Shown here piece after piece: positions 20,122 to 30,165 of a stretch of DNA of 64,000 bases. Position 1 is the stretch's first letter; the number at the start of each line of letters is the position of its first letter. The DNA lies in assembly GCF_007748115.1 (NCBI RefSeq), contig NZ_CP036289.1, positions 806,001-870,000 of the forward strand, in the 5' to 3' direction. The notes under the pieces were generated by a model. That model made no database searches and was not told the DNA's origin. It was given only the letters and a program-made list of their open reading frames with translations. This DNA is from Bremerella volcania. Its GTDB lineage: Bacteria > Planctomycetota > Planctomycetia > Pirellulales > Pirellulaceae. The position numbers and the translations under genes are program-made.

Positions 20122-21538
20122 AGGAAATCAGTTCCGGAATTGGTTCGCCATGATCGATGATCGGTGTTGGGCGGCCGTTGAAGTCTTTGATGAAGACCTT
20201 TCTGCCATCGATCCCCAGGTGATGGTAGATCGTTGAAAGAAAGTCTCCCGGTCCGCAGATTCTTTCAACGGAATCTTCTCCCAATTTGTCGGTAGCACCA
20301 ATGACGCGGCCCGTCTCGATGCCCCCTCCGGCCCAGATGTTTGAGAATGCGCGCGGCCAGTGGTCACGCCCCGGTTGCTTGGTGCCTGCCGCCGCACTCG
20401 CATTGCCGGCGCCAGTGCTCGGCTGATAATTGACCTTGGGGGTTCGGCCGAACTCGCCGGTCACTACCACAAGCACACGCTCTGACAGCCCACGCTGGTA
20501 AACATCTTCGATGAGTGCCGAGACTGCCTGATCGTAAGCCTGGGCCCTGAACTTCAGCGCGTCGAAAACGTGATGATTCACTGCGTGATCGTCCCAGTTA
20601 CTGACGCGACCGCAAAGCGGTCCATGCAAGCTGGTCGTCAGGATCTCAACACCTGCCTCGACCAATCGACGTGCTAGAAGCAACTGCTGCCCCCAGGTAT
20701 TTCTCCCGTACCGATCGCGAGTTTTGTCGTCTTCTTGGCTGAGATCGAAAGCTTCTTTGGCCTTGGGGTTCGTTAGCAGGGTCATCGCCTGTGTTTCGAA
20801 TTCGTCGAGTGCATCCATCTCTCCAGCCTTGTCGAAGGCTCGCTCGAGCGTGTCGAGTCTTTGCCGCAAAGAGGCTCGTCGTTCGAGATGGATGGCTTCA
20901 CCGGGATTCGCAACTCCGATATTCGGTACTGAAAAGCTCGGGCTGTTAGGGTCACCGGTCACGGCGAACGGCGCGTAGGCATCACCTAAATATGCAGGGC
21001 CGGTATAGTTCGTGGGTGGGTTTACTCCTGCGTAGATTGGTAGCGGATTGTTGCGCTCGGTATTTTGAGATCGCATGTAATTGGCAATCGACATCCAATC
21101 TGGCAGACGAGGCGCTGGTTTGTCCCGAGTATCAGGGTCTCCCGAGAGTAACTGCATCGACCCGGCCGGATGTCCGCCGGCGGTCTGACGCATGGAGCGT
21201 AAGACCGTGAACTTGTCGGCGATGGCGGCTTGCATCGGCAGCAACTCGGTGAAGTTCAGACCAGGCACTTTCGTCTGGATCGTACTGAACGGACCTCCGT
21301 ATTCAACCGGTGCGTTCGGCTTGGGATCGTACGTGTCGATATGAGAGCATCCGCCTGGTTGCCAGACCATGATGACGGCGTTCTTCTTGCGGCTTGGGTC
21401 GGCTGGGCTCTCGGCCCGGAGGCGAAGCATGCCAGGCAGGCTCAGCGAAGCGAATCCCGCTAGTCCCATGCGCATGAACCCACGGCGCGATGAAGGACCC
21501 GGGCAGATGGCATATGATGCGTTGAACGGGTGAGTCAT
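20120..21538 (-). CDS. DUF1501 (sulfatase-like fold) Tat-exported protein
   Basis: A 472-aa DUF1501 protein. The N-terminus has a twin-arginine signal (SRRGFMRMGLAGFASLSL at residues ~17-34) after a short polar lead. Core signatures include AVIMVWQPGGCSHIDTYDPK-type strand (residues ~54-73), LLLARRLVEAGV and VVVTGEFGRTPK, with GRDHWP replacing the GHN of other members. Its ATG overlaps the stop of the PPC-domain gene as ATGA, so it is translationally coupled as the third gene of an operon with the DUF1549/DUF1553 and PPC genes. The enzymatic activity, if any, is not known for the family. Export as a folded protein is inferred from the RR motif. Confidence 0.93.
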   Translation of the reverse strand: MTHPFNASYAICPGPSSRRGFMRMGLAGFASLSLPGMLRLRAESPADPSRKKNAVIMVWQPGGCSHIDTYDPKPNAPVEYGGPFSTIQTKVPGLNFTELLPMQAAIADKFTVLRSMRQTAGGHPAGSMQLLSGDPDTRDKPAPRLPDWMSIANYMRSQNTERNNPLPIYAGVNPPTNYTGPAYLGDAYAPFAVTGDPNSPSFSVPNIGVANPGEAIHLERRASLRQRLDTLERAFDKAGEMDALDEFETQAMTLLTNPKAKEAFDLSQEDDKTRDRYGRNTWGQQLLLARRLVEAGVEILTTSLHGPLCGRVSNWDDHAVNHHVFDALKFRAQAYDQAVSALIEDVYQRGLSERVLVVVTGEFGRTPKVNYQPSTGAGNASAAAGTKQPGRDHWPRAFSNIWAGGGIETGRVIGATDKLGEDSVERICGPGDFLSTIYHHLGIDGRKVFIKDFNGRPTPIIDHGEPIPELIS

Positions 21539-23733
21539 TTCGAAGTTACCTCAATGGCGGGAATGACACGAATCTGAATCGGTTTCGAGACGATGATGTC
21601 GACGATGTCTTTCGGAGCTGCTTCTTTCTTGACCTTTTGCAAACGTTTTTCCGCCGCGGTAACGGCCGCCTTTGCTTTTTGTTGTTCTTCTTCAGATGCT
21701 TGCTCGGCGGACTTCTTAACCGCTTCCAAGGCGAGTTCCGCTTCGGCCACCGCCGCGGTGTTGTACGAATACTTGGCAACGGCGCTTCCGTAGAATGCGA
21801 TGGTGTACAGGCCTGGGGCTGGTTTCAGCTTTGCCAAATCGAGTACGGCTTCGGAAGAATCTTCCTCGAGAGATACGTCAAACGCACCGTTCTTATCGAA
21901 GGGTTCGCCAAACGTCTTCATGCTCATCGTCGGGCCCGAGAACTCGCAGCGGCGCGTAAGAGTCAGCGGAATCGTCAAGGACTGGCCTGCTGTGACTTCC
22001 CAAACTTTGTCCTCGGTCGGGGCGACGCTCAAGGGAGTATTCTCGGAACCGCCAACGGAAACCGGCACATCGGCAAGGAGTCGCGGGCTGGGTATTTCGG
22101 ACCAGGCATTGGTCACCGGCCAGGCCATCGACGCGTAGCTTCCTTGTCGGGTAACCGGCTTACCATCGATTTCCGCGCGCCCGAACAAACTGGCACTTGT
22201 CAGGCCGCGCGGAGCGTTTTCTGCTGCGGTCACCAGCAAAGTTCCGCAGCACTTGCCAGACGGAATCGTCAAGCCGCTGGCGGTAACGCCTTCCGGCAAA
22301 TTTTCCATGCCTAGTTCGATTGGGCCGTCGAATCCATCTCGACGGACAACGACCACTTCGATTGGCATCGTTGCGCCACCCCGAAGTGCAATTGGCTTGG
22401 ATAAAGCATTGCGATCTCCATTGCGTAGATTCATATGGAGTGCCCATCCCACGATCGCAAAATCGGGCTGGGCTTTGCGGATAATCAGGCGATAGATGTT
22501 TCGCGCGTCGTTGCGTGTGCCACCGAACAGGTCAGTTAACCTCAGCCGATAGACGCCATCCTCCTTGATCTCGACCTTGCCAAGAATATCCGACGAACCG
22601 GCATTGTAAGGCGGGCCGTCGTAGCTATATCCATTGCTCGAAACCTTAACCGGGCTGGGAATATCCGAAAGCTGGGTGACGTCGACCTCCTCTTCTTGGT
22701 CACCGCTTTTCTTTACTTGATGTACGGTGATGGAAGGATCTGTCGGAAGTCCAAGTCTTTCCGATGCAACCTCGACCCACCAGACCTCTCCCTTCTTGGC
22801 GGTGAACTCGAAGGTATCGACATCTGCTGCTGGGAAGAAACTTCCCTCGATGTCACACGGAAGCGTGATCTGCTGGGCCTTGGTGGAGGCATTGTTGGGC
22901 TCGACTTCGGTCAATACAGCGGTTGTTGCCAGGTTGGTTGGCGGCCATGAAAATGCGTTGACATTGCGTGTTGATGCAGGCCGCGGGACGGCCGCATCGG
23001 CCGGGATCTCCTCCAGGGCCAGCCGATAGAAGTAATACGGACCGCCGCCATACGTCAAGTCGTGAACCTTAATGACGAACTTGCCGTCCGCTTCCGGGGT
23101 GAAATCAATCGCGCCGCCGCGTCGTTCGACTTGCAGGTCGTTGCCATCTTCATCAGCAACAATTAAGACCGACTTAAGCTTCGAGTCGATACCTTCCGCG
23201 GCACTGCTGATAACCAACCGTTGCCCTGCCTTTGCCTCGAATGTGTAGTAATCGATTGCCTTGGCTTTCATCTGTCCATTGCAGATCGAGTTAACTTGCA
23301 GAGGTATTGCCGTATCGAGCGTGTTGTGTGACTCGGTGGCTATAATCTCGGGCAAATTGCCGACGCTGAATACACGAGAACTGGAAAGCCCCAGGCGAGA
23401 CATGATGCGTGCTTCATGTACCCCGGTCGGACAATCAGGGGCAATCGTCACGGAGTATTGATTGGGTAGCGGAATCCCTTCTTCACCCACCTTCGCAGTC
23501 GCAGTGATCCCCGGATGCGAGAATCGCAACTCCCCCAGGTCGTCGAGGTTTTCGCCGCTGATCGTCACGTCCACGGTCGTTCCGGCCTGGCCACCCATCG
23601 GCAGCGTCGTCAGTAGTCTCGGTGCTGGCAAACAGACCGACTGTGCCGATCCAATAGACGGCCAGATGACCGCGAGGAACAATAGCTGAAGCACTCGGAG
23701 GCAGGTGGCCGCGCCTACGCGTTTGATATACAT
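21535..23733 (-). CDS. PPC (pre-peptidase C-terminal)-domain envelope protein
   Basis: I start the gene at the ATG at 23733, which has GAGGA upstream and lies 8 bp after the preceding stop. An in-frame extension to 24078 runs back through the neighbouring gene and is not used. The 732-aa product has a signal peptide (hydrophobic stretch ending IGSAQS), an IPT/Ig-like segment (LTTLPMGGQAGTTVDVTISG), and two PPC-like domains (DYYTFEAKAGQRLVISS and VDTFEFTAKKGEVWWVEV). A Lys/Glu-rich coiled segment lies near the C-terminus. It is likely a secreted binding protein that works with the cytochrome-like and DUF1501 products encoded on each side; this is inferred from gene order. Confidence 0.9.
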   Translation of the reverse strand: MYIKRVGAATCLRVLQLLFLAVIWPSIGSAQSVCLPAPRLLTTLPMGGQAGTTVDVTISGENLDDLGELRFSHPGITATAKVGEEGIPLPNQYSVTIAPDCPTGVHEARIMSRLGLSSSRVFSVGNLPEIIATESHNTLDTAIPLQVNSICNGQMKAKAIDYYTFEAKAGQRLVISSAAEGIDSKLKSVLIVADEDGNDLQVERRGGAIDFTPEADGKFVIKVHDLTYGGGPYYFYRLALEEIPADAAVPRPASTRNVNAFSWPPTNLATTAVLTEVEPNNASTKAQQITLPCDIEGSFFPAADVDTFEFTAKKGEVWWVEVASERLGLPTDPSITVHQVKKSGDQEEEVDVTQLSDIPSPVKVSSNGYSYDGPPYNAGSSDILGKVEIKEDGVYRLRLTDLFGGTRNDARNIYRLIIRKAQPDFAIVGWALHMNLRNGDRNALSKPIALRGGATMPIEVVVVRRDGFDGPIELGMENLPEGVTASGLTIPSGKCCGTLLVTAAENAPRGLTSASLFGRAEIDGKPVTRQGSYASMAWPVTNAWSEIPSPRLLADVPVSVGGSENTPLSVAPTEDKVWEVTAGQSLTIPLTLTRRCEFSGPTMSMKTFGEPFDKNGAFDVSLEEDSSEAVLDLAKLKPAPGLYTIAFYGSAVAKYSYNTAAVAEAELALEAVKKSAEQASEEEQQKAKAAVTAAEKRLQKVKKEAAPKDIVDIIVSKPIQIRVIPAIEVTSK

Positions 23734-23741
23734 CGCGTCCT

Positions 23742-25979
23742 CTAGTGGTTGAACAGGAATTCTTTGGAGTTCATCAACGCCCAGATCAAATCTTGATAGT
23801 TCTGTCGGGCAGCTTGGTTGGCATCGATTGGTTTTCCCTCCGCATCGGTGGGAATCTGCTTCACGTACTCGATCGCAATTTGCAGCTCTTCCGCAGTAGG
23901 TTCCCGGGAAAACGCGATTCGGTAGATCTCGCTTATCTTTGCTTCCACCGGTGTGTCTTGCCCGGCCAGATTGGCGGCACGACCTTTGGCCGCGCCCAGT
24001 TTCGATTTGATTTCCGAGGAATTGATCAGATGCAGGCTTTGAGCCAAGCTGGAAGACTGCACGCGTTCGCACTCGCATACACTGGAATTATCAGGACGTC
24101 CGAAGACTCGCAGAAAGGGGGAAGCCTTGTTGTAGCTGTTGTCTGGTAAGGCCACCGCACGAGTGCCTAGCGGAAGATTGGGAAAGTCGGTTGGGGAAGC
24201 CGTAAGGTCGTTCACGGCATCCAGCAGTACTTCCGCTTGAAGGCGACGCGGGTAATACCGTGAGTAGTTTTGCTCGTCGATCAGGTTGAATTCGTTGGGA
24301 ACCGAACTGAGTTGATAAGCTTTCGATTGCGTGATGACGCGGACCAATTCTTTCAGGTCAAAGCCGCTGGCGACGAAGTGCTCTTCCAATGCCGCCAATA
24401 ATTCAGGATTCGACGGAGGATTGGTATCTCGAATGTCGTCTTCCGGTTCGATCAGTCCCCGCTTGAAGAAATGTTTCCAATATCGGTTAACAACGGCCTT
24501 GGCAAAGAAGGGATTGTTCGGCTTGGAAATCCAATCGGCCAGCAGCAATCGTGGATCTTGTTCTGGAGGAATATCGCCGACCGAATCACCCAAAGCCGCA
24601 GGACGGAGCTTTTCTCCTGTCTTCATGTTTGTGGCGGCAGCGATCCCTCGTTTATGGAAGATCATATCCTCGCCGCGGATCTCTGTTGGTTTACGACCTA
24701 CCTGGCTAAAGAAAGCCGCGAGGCTGTAATAGTCGTCCTGACTCCAGCGTTCAAATGGATGATGATGACACTGGGCACACTGCAGACGAACGCCCAGAAA
24801 TAGCTGAGCGACATCCTCGAGTTGTTCTTTAGATTCCTTCACTCGCTTGTACCAGGCAACCGGTGGATTGGCCACGACCGTGCCTGTTGCAGCCAGAAGT
24901 TCACGAACTAGCTGATCGTACGGAACGTTATCTAAGAGGCTATCGCGGATCCAGGCATGGAATGCGAAGTTCGACGTAATGTCGCTGGCATCGTCCCGGC
25001 GATTCTTCAGCAGCGAAGTCCACTTGTTGGCAAAGAAGTCCGCATAGCCTGGGCTGCGTAACAAACGCTCGATGACTTGGTCTCTTTTGTCAGGGGCGCT
25101 GCTGCTCAAGAAGGATTCCGTTTCCTTGACGGTTGGGAGACGTCCAGTCATATCGAGGGTGACTCGACGGAGGAAGGTGGCATCGTCACTGACCGGTGAA
25201 GGAGGAATGCCGATTTCCTGCAGGTTGCCAAAGACCAGTTCGTCGACAAAATTGTTCGGTTTCGGCAATTCCCCGATCGGTGCACCCAGTGGGATCGCCG
25301 CTGTGAAAACGGCCGATTTGTCCTGGTATCTCAGCATGATTGCCACGCGTCCAGGGATCTGTTGGAACTTGACGAGGCCATCGGATGAAACCTCGGCCAT
25401 TGCTTCTGAATTCGACTCAAACAACGCGAATTCGGTGACATCGCGTTGGCTGCCATCAGAGAAAGTTGCCAGCGCCTGGAGCTGCTGCTGGGCACCCATT
25501 CCCACGACGCCACGGTTGGGCGAGACTTCAAAGGTTTCAAGCTGCGGGGTATTAGCGGTATGGAAAGGAGCTCCTTCACTGATCCAGCGGCGAATGATTT
25601 CGTACCCCTCAGAGTCCTTCGAAAGTCTTACGCCACCACCATGAGGTGTTTCACCGGAAGCCTTGCGAAGCAGCAGGCTCTCTTCGGGAATGGGAGGAAA
25701 CAAGCGACGGCCGCGTCCTTCACGAACAATGGCTTCGTAGTCTTCTGCGACCTCGAATCCCAGCAACGACAACTGAAATCCGTTTTGACCTCCTCCAGCT
25801 TTCGCGTGACAACCGCCTGTGTTACAGCTTGCTTTCGTCAGAACAGGGACAACATCATTGACGAAACTGACTGGCTGTTGGGCAACGTCCTCCGAATGGA
25901 CAACGGAAACTAGAAACAGCACGATTGCCAAGCCAACGATTTGCCGGCGACTTGCCCAAAGAGAGATAGGCAAAACCAT
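23742..25979 (-). CDS. DUF1549/DUF1553 protein with N-terminal cytochrome-like domain
   Basis: A 745-aa protein and the first gene of a three-gene operon. Residues ~1-29 are a signal peptide. Residues ~37-140 are a PSCyt1-type domain with SCNTGGCH (C52, C57, H58). An Ig/BIG2-like segment follows (~150-230), then DUF1549 (FVDELVFGNLQEIG, with LQCAQCHHHPF as a second CxxCH) and DUF1553 (LADWISKPNNPFFAKAVVNR, LSSVPNEFN, HLINSSEI). The family is typical of planctomycetes and is co-encoded with DUF1501 proteins. Electron transfer or polymer-processing roles have been suggested but not shown. The region upstream should carry the operon promoter. Confidence 0.93.
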   Translation of the reverse strand: MVLPISLWASRRQIVGLAIVLFLVSVVHSEDVAQQPVSFVNDVVPVLTKASCNTGGCHAKAGGGQNGFQLSLLGFEVAEDYEAIVREGRGRRLFPPIPEESLLLRKASGETPHGGGVRLSKDSEGYEIIRRWISEGAPFHTANTPQLETFEVSPNRGVVGMGAQQQLQALATFSDGSQRDVTEFALFESNSEAMAEVSSDGLVKFQQIPGRVAIMLRYQDKSAVFTAAIPLGAPIGELPKPNNFVDELVFGNLQEIGIPPSPVSDDATFLRRVTLDMTGRLPTVKETESFLSSSAPDKRDQVIERLLRSPGYADFFANKWTSLLKNRRDDASDITSNFAFHAWIRDSLLDNVPYDQLVRELLAATGTVVANPPVAWYKRVKESKEQLEDVAQLFLGVRLQCAQCHHHPFERWSQDDYYSLAAFFSQVGRKPTEIRGEDMIFHKRGIAAATNMKTGEKLRPAALGDSVGDIPPEQDPRLLLADWISKPNNPFFAKAVVNRYWKHFFKRGLIEPEDDIRDTNPPSNPELLAALEEHFVASGFDLKELVRVITQSKAYQLSSVPNEFNLIDEQNYSRYYPRRLQAEVLLDAVNDLTASPTDFPNLPLGTRAVALPDNSYNKASPFLRVFGRPDNSSVCECERVQSSSLAQSLHLINSSEIKSKLGAAKGRAANLAGQDTPVEAKISEIYRIAFSREPTAEELQIAIEYVKQIPTDAEGKPIDANQAARQNYQDLIWALMNSKEFLFNH

Positions 25980-26429
25980 AATTAATCGCCCTGAGGAAGG
26001 GGGGAGGGGATGAAACGCCAGGGGGCCAGCGTTCGGTGAGGTTGAGGGAGGGAGGAAGTCTCTAAGATACCAATCCTGGACGGTTCAGTCCAGTTTTATC
26101 TGACTAGCAAATGCTTTGTTAAGCGAAAAATAACTCGTGACATCATGGCTACGGGAAAGGCTTTCTTACTTACGGCAAACTAGAGAAGATAAAAAGGCGT
26201 CTCCTGTGCATAGCCCAGTGGGAATTAATAGGGCAATGGAAATGAATCCCATTACTCTTTATCCGTCAGCACTCACCGGAAGCGATTCACGATGCGGACC
26301 AGTAAACTTTCTGGTCGGTCTTCTGTAGCATCCACGACCTGGTGCTACAGTTCACTTCTAATGTTGTTGCCCGCCAAGCCCACAAGGCGCTTTTAAGAAA
26401 GTACGGCAAAGCGTTCCTCAAAACGGTGG
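25980..26429. other. Intergenic region holding a promoter and two small hairpins
   Basis: About 450 bp with no plausible gene. It should contain the promoter of the minus-strand DUF1549 operon. Two inverted repeats lie at 26297-26316 (GACCAG / CTGGTC, 8-nt loop) and 26323-26350 (CTGTAGCA / TGCTACAG, 12-nt loop). They are downstream of the response-regulator gene and may mark the 3' end of its transcript. Neither is followed by a clear T-run. Confidence 0.5.
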
Positions 26430-27791
26430 CTAATGCAGGCCGTAGCGACTCATCTTATAGTGCAATGTGCGAACACTGACCCCCAGCACTTTTGCGGTTT
26501 GCTCGCGGTGAAAATCATTGGCCGCAAGGGAAATCCGGATTGCTTCCTTCTCAGCCTCTTCCGTTACTTCTGCCAGTGAGCGTACTTCGCTTGCGGAAGC
26601 GTTTCTTGCAACCGAGCTTAATTCAGCAGGTAAATTTGCCGCTGTAATTCTGTCACTGCTTACGGTGACAACCAAGCGTTCGATGACATTGCGTAGTTGA
26701 CGAACATTGCCTGGCCAAGTCGCCGACATGAGAACCTGTAATGCCTCATTGTCTACGGTTTTGGGTGGTCGATGATGTCGAGTGCAAAAGAAATTCAGGA
26801 AATGGTCCACCAATAGAGCAATGTCCTCGCGCCGCTGCCGCAGTGACGGCACTTCAATTGGGATGATGTTCAGTCGATAGTAAAGATCCTCTCGAAAACT
26901 CGCTTCTTCTATTAATTGCGGGATGTCCCTGTTCGTGGCGGACACAATGCGAGCATCGGACGTAAGTGTTGTTTCGCCTCCGACTCTTGTGAACTGTCCC
27001 GTCTCAAGGACACGAAGCAAATCCACTTGGCACTTCATGGGGATTTCGGTAATTTCGTCGAGAAATAACGTTCCTCGCATGGACTGTTCGAAGCAGCCAG
27101 GTCTTTGGCGAGAGGCCCCCGTAAATGCTCCCTTTTCATGTCCAAATAACTCGCTTTCCAATAGATTCACCGGCAATGCACCGAGGTTGACGGGAATGAA
27201 CGGAAATGTGGAGCGTTTGCTCAAGTCGTGAATTGCCCTCGCAATCAACTCTTTTCCAGTCCCACTTTCGCCGTGAATCAAAATCGTGGCATCCGTATCA
27301 GCGACCTGTCGAATCTGTCGCAGTACATCATTGAGAGCTTGGCAATTTCCGATGATATTCGGCAATTCGCCTGCTTCCGCCAACCGATCCTTCAGGAAGC
27401 GGTTTTCGGTCTGCAACCGATGGTGTTCCACTGCCTTGGCAATTTGTTGTCGGATTAAGTTCAGATCAACCGGCTTGGTAATAAAATCGAACGCCCCACG
27501 GCGCATCGCGTCGACGGCCATCTCAACCGTGCCATGGGCAGTTATCATGATCATCGTCGTATTGGGTTCGCGCTGCTGGATCAGAGATAAAAGCTCCAGG
27601 CCATCGCGATCCCCTGGCAACCGAACATCGGCAATAACGATCTGAAAGCTCTCCGCATCGAACTTGTCCAATGCCTCATTAACGCTACTCGCCGTGTCGA
27701 CATGGTCGACCTCTTTCTCGAGGCCTTTAGCCAGCCCGGAGCGAATGTTGGGCTCGTCATCAACAATCAGAATGCGAAAAGCTTCGTCCAT
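26430..27791 (-). CDS. NtrC-family sigma54-dependent response regulator
   Basis: A 453-aa three-domain activator. Residues 1-~120 are a receiver domain with the acidic pair D11/D12, phospho-acceptor D55 (VIADVRLPG) and the conserved Lys in FITKPVD. Residues ~140-370 form the AAA+ domain with Walker A GESGTGKE, the sigma54-contact loop GAFTGA, Walker B GTLFLDEI and R-fingers. The C-terminus is a Fis-type helix-turn-helix (HREQTAKVLGVSVRTLHYKM). It should use ATP hydrolysis to open sigma54 promoters. It is encoded 4 bp after the histidine kinase. A near-consensus sigma54 promoter before the dabA operon (30166-30179) is the obvious local target (inference). Confidence 0.96.
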   Translation of the reverse strand: MDEAFRILIVDDEPNIRSGLAKGLEKEVDHVDTASSVNEALDKFDAESFQIVIADVRLPGDRDGLELLSLIQQREPNTTMIMITAHGTVEMAVDAMRRGAFDFITKPVDLNLIRQQIAKAVEHHRLQTENRFLKDRLAEAGELPNIIGNCQALNDVLRQIRQVADTDATILIHGESGTGKELIARAIHDLSKRSTFPFIPVNLGALPVNLLESELFGHEKGAFTGASRQRPGCFEQSMRGTLFLDEITEIPMKCQVDLLRVLETGQFTRVGGETTLTSDARIVSATNRDIPQLIEEASFREDLYYRLNIIPIEVPSLRQRREDIALLVDHFLNFFCTRHHRPPKTVDNEALQVLMSATWPGNVRQLRNVIERLVVTVSSDRITAANLPAELSSVARNASASEVRSLAEVTEEAEKEAIRISLAANDFHREQTAKVLGVSVRTLHYKMSRYGLH

Positions 27792-27795
27792 GACA

Positions 27796-29157
27796 CTAGT
27801 CCGAAGGTAAAGACACTTGTTGAATTGGCAACGTCATCACGAAGGTCGTGCCATCCTTGCTGCTAAAGAAGTCAAGGCTCCCATTGTGCTGTCGTACGAT
27901 TTTGTCGCACAAGGCTAGCCCTAAGCCTGTCCCATCGCTCTTGGTCGTAAAGTAGGCATCGAATACCTGATCACGGAGATCCTCCGGAATCCCAGATCCG
28001 GTATCCGAGATTTCGACACGTAACGCGTCGGAAGACTGAGTCACGGAAACGGAAAGTCTGCCCCCGTGGGGCATGGCTTGCATCGCGTTGAGGAACAGGT
28101 TTAGCAAAGTTTGTTCCAATCGGAGAAGATCTGCCGTTAAATTTGGCAAAGGCGATTCCGGCAACGCGAATTGAACCGCGATCCCCTGCTGGTTTGCTTG
28201 AGGAATTGCCAGATCCACTTGACGCTGTATGAGCTGGACAAGATTGACCTGTTCGAGCTTTAAATTGTCCATGGATGCAAAATCACGGAATCGCTCTAAC
28301 ACTTCTCCAATTCGCGTCATTTCCGACTTAATTACGGCTAGCATCGGTTGCACGTCCTCGGAATCCGCGCTTTCCTCAAGCTGTTCTTCGAGCAGTTGTA
28401 CATGTAGCGATAGAGCCGCGAGTGGATTTCGGATCTCATGATGAAGTCCCGCTGCCAAGGACCCAAGTCCCATGTAACGTTCCATTCGACGCATTCGCTC
28501 TTCCATTAAGACGCGTTCCGTTACATCGCGTAGTTGTAGAACTTTGCCGATTTCCTTTCCGCCGAAGTCATTCAATGATTGACATGTCGCACGGACGGTC
28601 CTTCCGGCTTTGCCGACATGAAAATCTCTTGTCACGGACGAGGACTTTTCCGTCTGCCAGTCACTTATGAACTGATCAAGGTCAAGGTCACTCGACAGTT
28701 CGTTCACATGCTTGCCGATACAGTCGAGTTTGGCCCCCAATAAATCCATGCCATGACGATTGATGCTGGTAACGATGCTGTTTCGATCGGTTGTGATTAC
28801 CGTCTGGTCCATGCTGCTGAGAATATGCCCCGCGAGCGCTTTGATGTCCCGAAGAGATTCTTGGGATGACCGATAGGCCCGGGAGAGCAATATAAGCGCC
28901 AAACCAGTCGCGATAAGATTAAGAACGACCAGGATGGAAAGCCGAAACTGCCAACGTAATTCGCTAGCCAAGTCCTTGGCCACAGCGGTTGAATCACGGG
29001 GCAGTTGTCGCGTCAGTTCTTCGACAATGGCTTGTTCTCGCAGAAAGTCAGCCATCATCCAAATGGTTATGACCAGGGCCGCCAAGCTGAGCAGTAGCAG
29101 CCCGGTAATGGAAAGCCGGTATCCCTTACCGGTAGCAACAGATTGAGTACGAAACAT
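27796..29157 (-). CDS. Membrane sensor histidine kinase
   Basis: A 453-aa kinase. Two transmembrane segments (~16-37 and ~73-92) enclose a short periplasmic loop of about 35 residues. A PAS domain follows (~105-210, ending in LRDVTERV). HisKA carries H240 in [14 protein letters not shown], and HATPase_c shows the N box (LLNLFLNAMQAM), G1 (ISDTGSGIPE) and G2 (GTGLGLAL) motifs. The periplasmic loop is too small for a known ligand domain, so sensing may occur in the membrane or through PAS. It is paired with the NtrC-type regulator downstream, and lies 125 bp downstream of a carbonic anhydrase gene, which suggests a CO2 or bicarbonate-related signal (inference). Confidence 0.95.
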   Translation of the reverse strand: MFRTQSVATGKGYRLSITGLLLLSLAALVITIWMMADFLREQAIVEELTRQLPRDSTAVAKDLASELRWQFRLSILVVLNLIATGLALILLSRAYRSSQESLRDIKALAGHILSSMDQTVITTDRNSIVTSINRHGMDLLGAKLDCIGKHVNELSSDLDLDQFISDWQTEKSSSVTRDFHVGKAGRTVRATCQSLNDFGGKEIGKVLQLRDVTERVLMEERMRRMERYMGLGSLAAGLHHEIRNPLAALSLHVQLLEEQLEESADSEDVQPMLAVIKSEMTRIGEVLERFRDFASMDNLKLEQVNLVQLIQRQVDLAIPQANQQGIAVQFALPESPLPNLTADLLRLEQTLLNLFLNAMQAMPHGGRLSVSVTQSSDALRVEISDTGSGIPEDLRDQVFDAYFTTKSDGTGLGLALCDKIVRQHNGSLDFFSSKDGTTFVMTLPIQQVSLPSD

Positions 29158-29282
29158 AAAAGCAGATGATCAAGGTGTCAAAGGACAGCCGCTCCAAAGA
29201 TTCACGCCAATTCCCTTGGTTGCGAGGTTGCCAACGTGCGCACTCAAACCTCTCGAATTCTCGTGTTTAGCAACATCAAGTC

Positions 29283-29948
29283 TTAGATCGGTGGAAGCGT
29301 CCGTTGTTTCTCGCTTACTGGTGAAGTGACGTCCTGGAGTGGTAAGAACTGATTCTGATCCGGATCAAAAGCAAATACGTCGCCAGTTTCAAATTTGTAG
29401 ACCCACCCATGTAATTTTAAATCGCCACGACCAATCGCTGCGGCCACGGCGGGATGGGTTCTCAGGCTCTCTAGTTGGACCAGGACATTCTCCTCCACCG
29501 TCAGGGTTAGTCTCTTGGCTGGATCGGTTAGGTGGGAATAGTTTTCTTCGACGATTCGCCGCGTCGCTTCAGCGTGTTGAAGGTAGGCACGAACCGCTGG
29601 CATTTTATCGACCATTTCCGGTGTCAGAAGACCGGCCATCGCTCCGCAGTGAGAATGTCCGCAAATGACGATGTCACGGACCTTTAACGCCGCTACCGCA
29701 TACTCGATTGTGGCGGCCTCACCGCCAAGAATAGATCCATAGGGAGGGACAATATTTCCCGCGGTGCGTTGAATAAATAGCTCACCAGGCTTCGTCTGAG
29801 TCAGGCGACTTGGATCAATCCGTGAATCCGAACAAGTGATAAACAATGCCAACGGATGCTGCCCATCGACGAGTGTCTCAAATAGCTTTTGATCCTGGCT
29901 GAACTGCTCGCGCTGAAATCGATGGATTCCTTGAACTAACTGCTGCAT
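29283..29948 (-). CDS. Beta-class carbonic anhydrase, canonical active site
   Basis: A 221-aa beta-carbonic anhydrase that interconverts CO2 and bicarbonate. All key residues are present: zinc ligands C39, H98 and C101, with the D41/R43 dyad in CSDSR and CGHSHCG. I start at the ATG at 29948 ([12 protein letters not shown]), where family similarity begins; in-frame codons extend further upstream but give no family-like sequence. It is divergent from the dabA operon across ~330 bp and upstream of the histidine kinase on the same strand. No signal peptide is seen, so it is probably cytoplasmic. Confidence 0.95.
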   Translation of the reverse strand: MQQLVQGIHRFQREQFSQDQKLFETLVDGQHPLALFITCSDSRIDPSRLTQTKPGELFIQRTAGNIVPPYGSILGGEAATIEYAVAALKVRDIVICGHSHCGAMAGLLTPEMVDKMPAVRAYLQHAEATRRIVEENYSHLTDPAKRLTLTVEENVLVQLESLRTHPAVAAAIGRGDLKLHGWVYKFETGDVFAFDPDQNQFLPLQDVTSPVSEKQRTLPPI

Positions 29949-29981
29949 TGGTCGAATCCCGTTCGTCGAAGAAGATAATCC

Positions 29982-30093
29982 GTGCAAAAATCTGCACTGG
30001 ATCTGCAATAAATTGCGTGATTGATATCTCCAAATTCTATCCATTGGGAGGCCGATTGACCTCCTCGATTGTGTTTTTTGCGAACAAAAGTTC
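29982..30093. promoter_or_regulatory. Palindromes upstream of the sigma54 promoter, possible enhancer sites
   Basis: Three inverted repeats lie 70-190 bp upstream of the sigma54-like promoter: GTGCA-6 nt-TGCAC (29982-29997), GCAATAAATTGC (30005-30016) and GAACAAAAGTTC (30082-30093). Activators of the NtrC family bind palindromic sites at such distances. Which of these, if any, is bound by the neighbouring regulator is not shown. Confidence 0.4.
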
Positions 30094-30165
30094 TCTTCCA
30101 ACCCCGACTTTTCCGAAGTGCACCCCTTTTTGAACGCCTGGTAGCGAACTTGTTGCCCTGCTTCC

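Noticed and set aside
23734-24078. 115-residue N-terminal extension of the PPC protein
   Set aside because: It reads backward into the upstream DUF1553 gene and hides a good ATG and signal peptide at 23733.
29158-29282. Possible sigma54 site before the histidine kinase on the minus strand
   Set aside because: A TGGCGTG-like -24 element exists but the -12 GC is missing at the right spacing.
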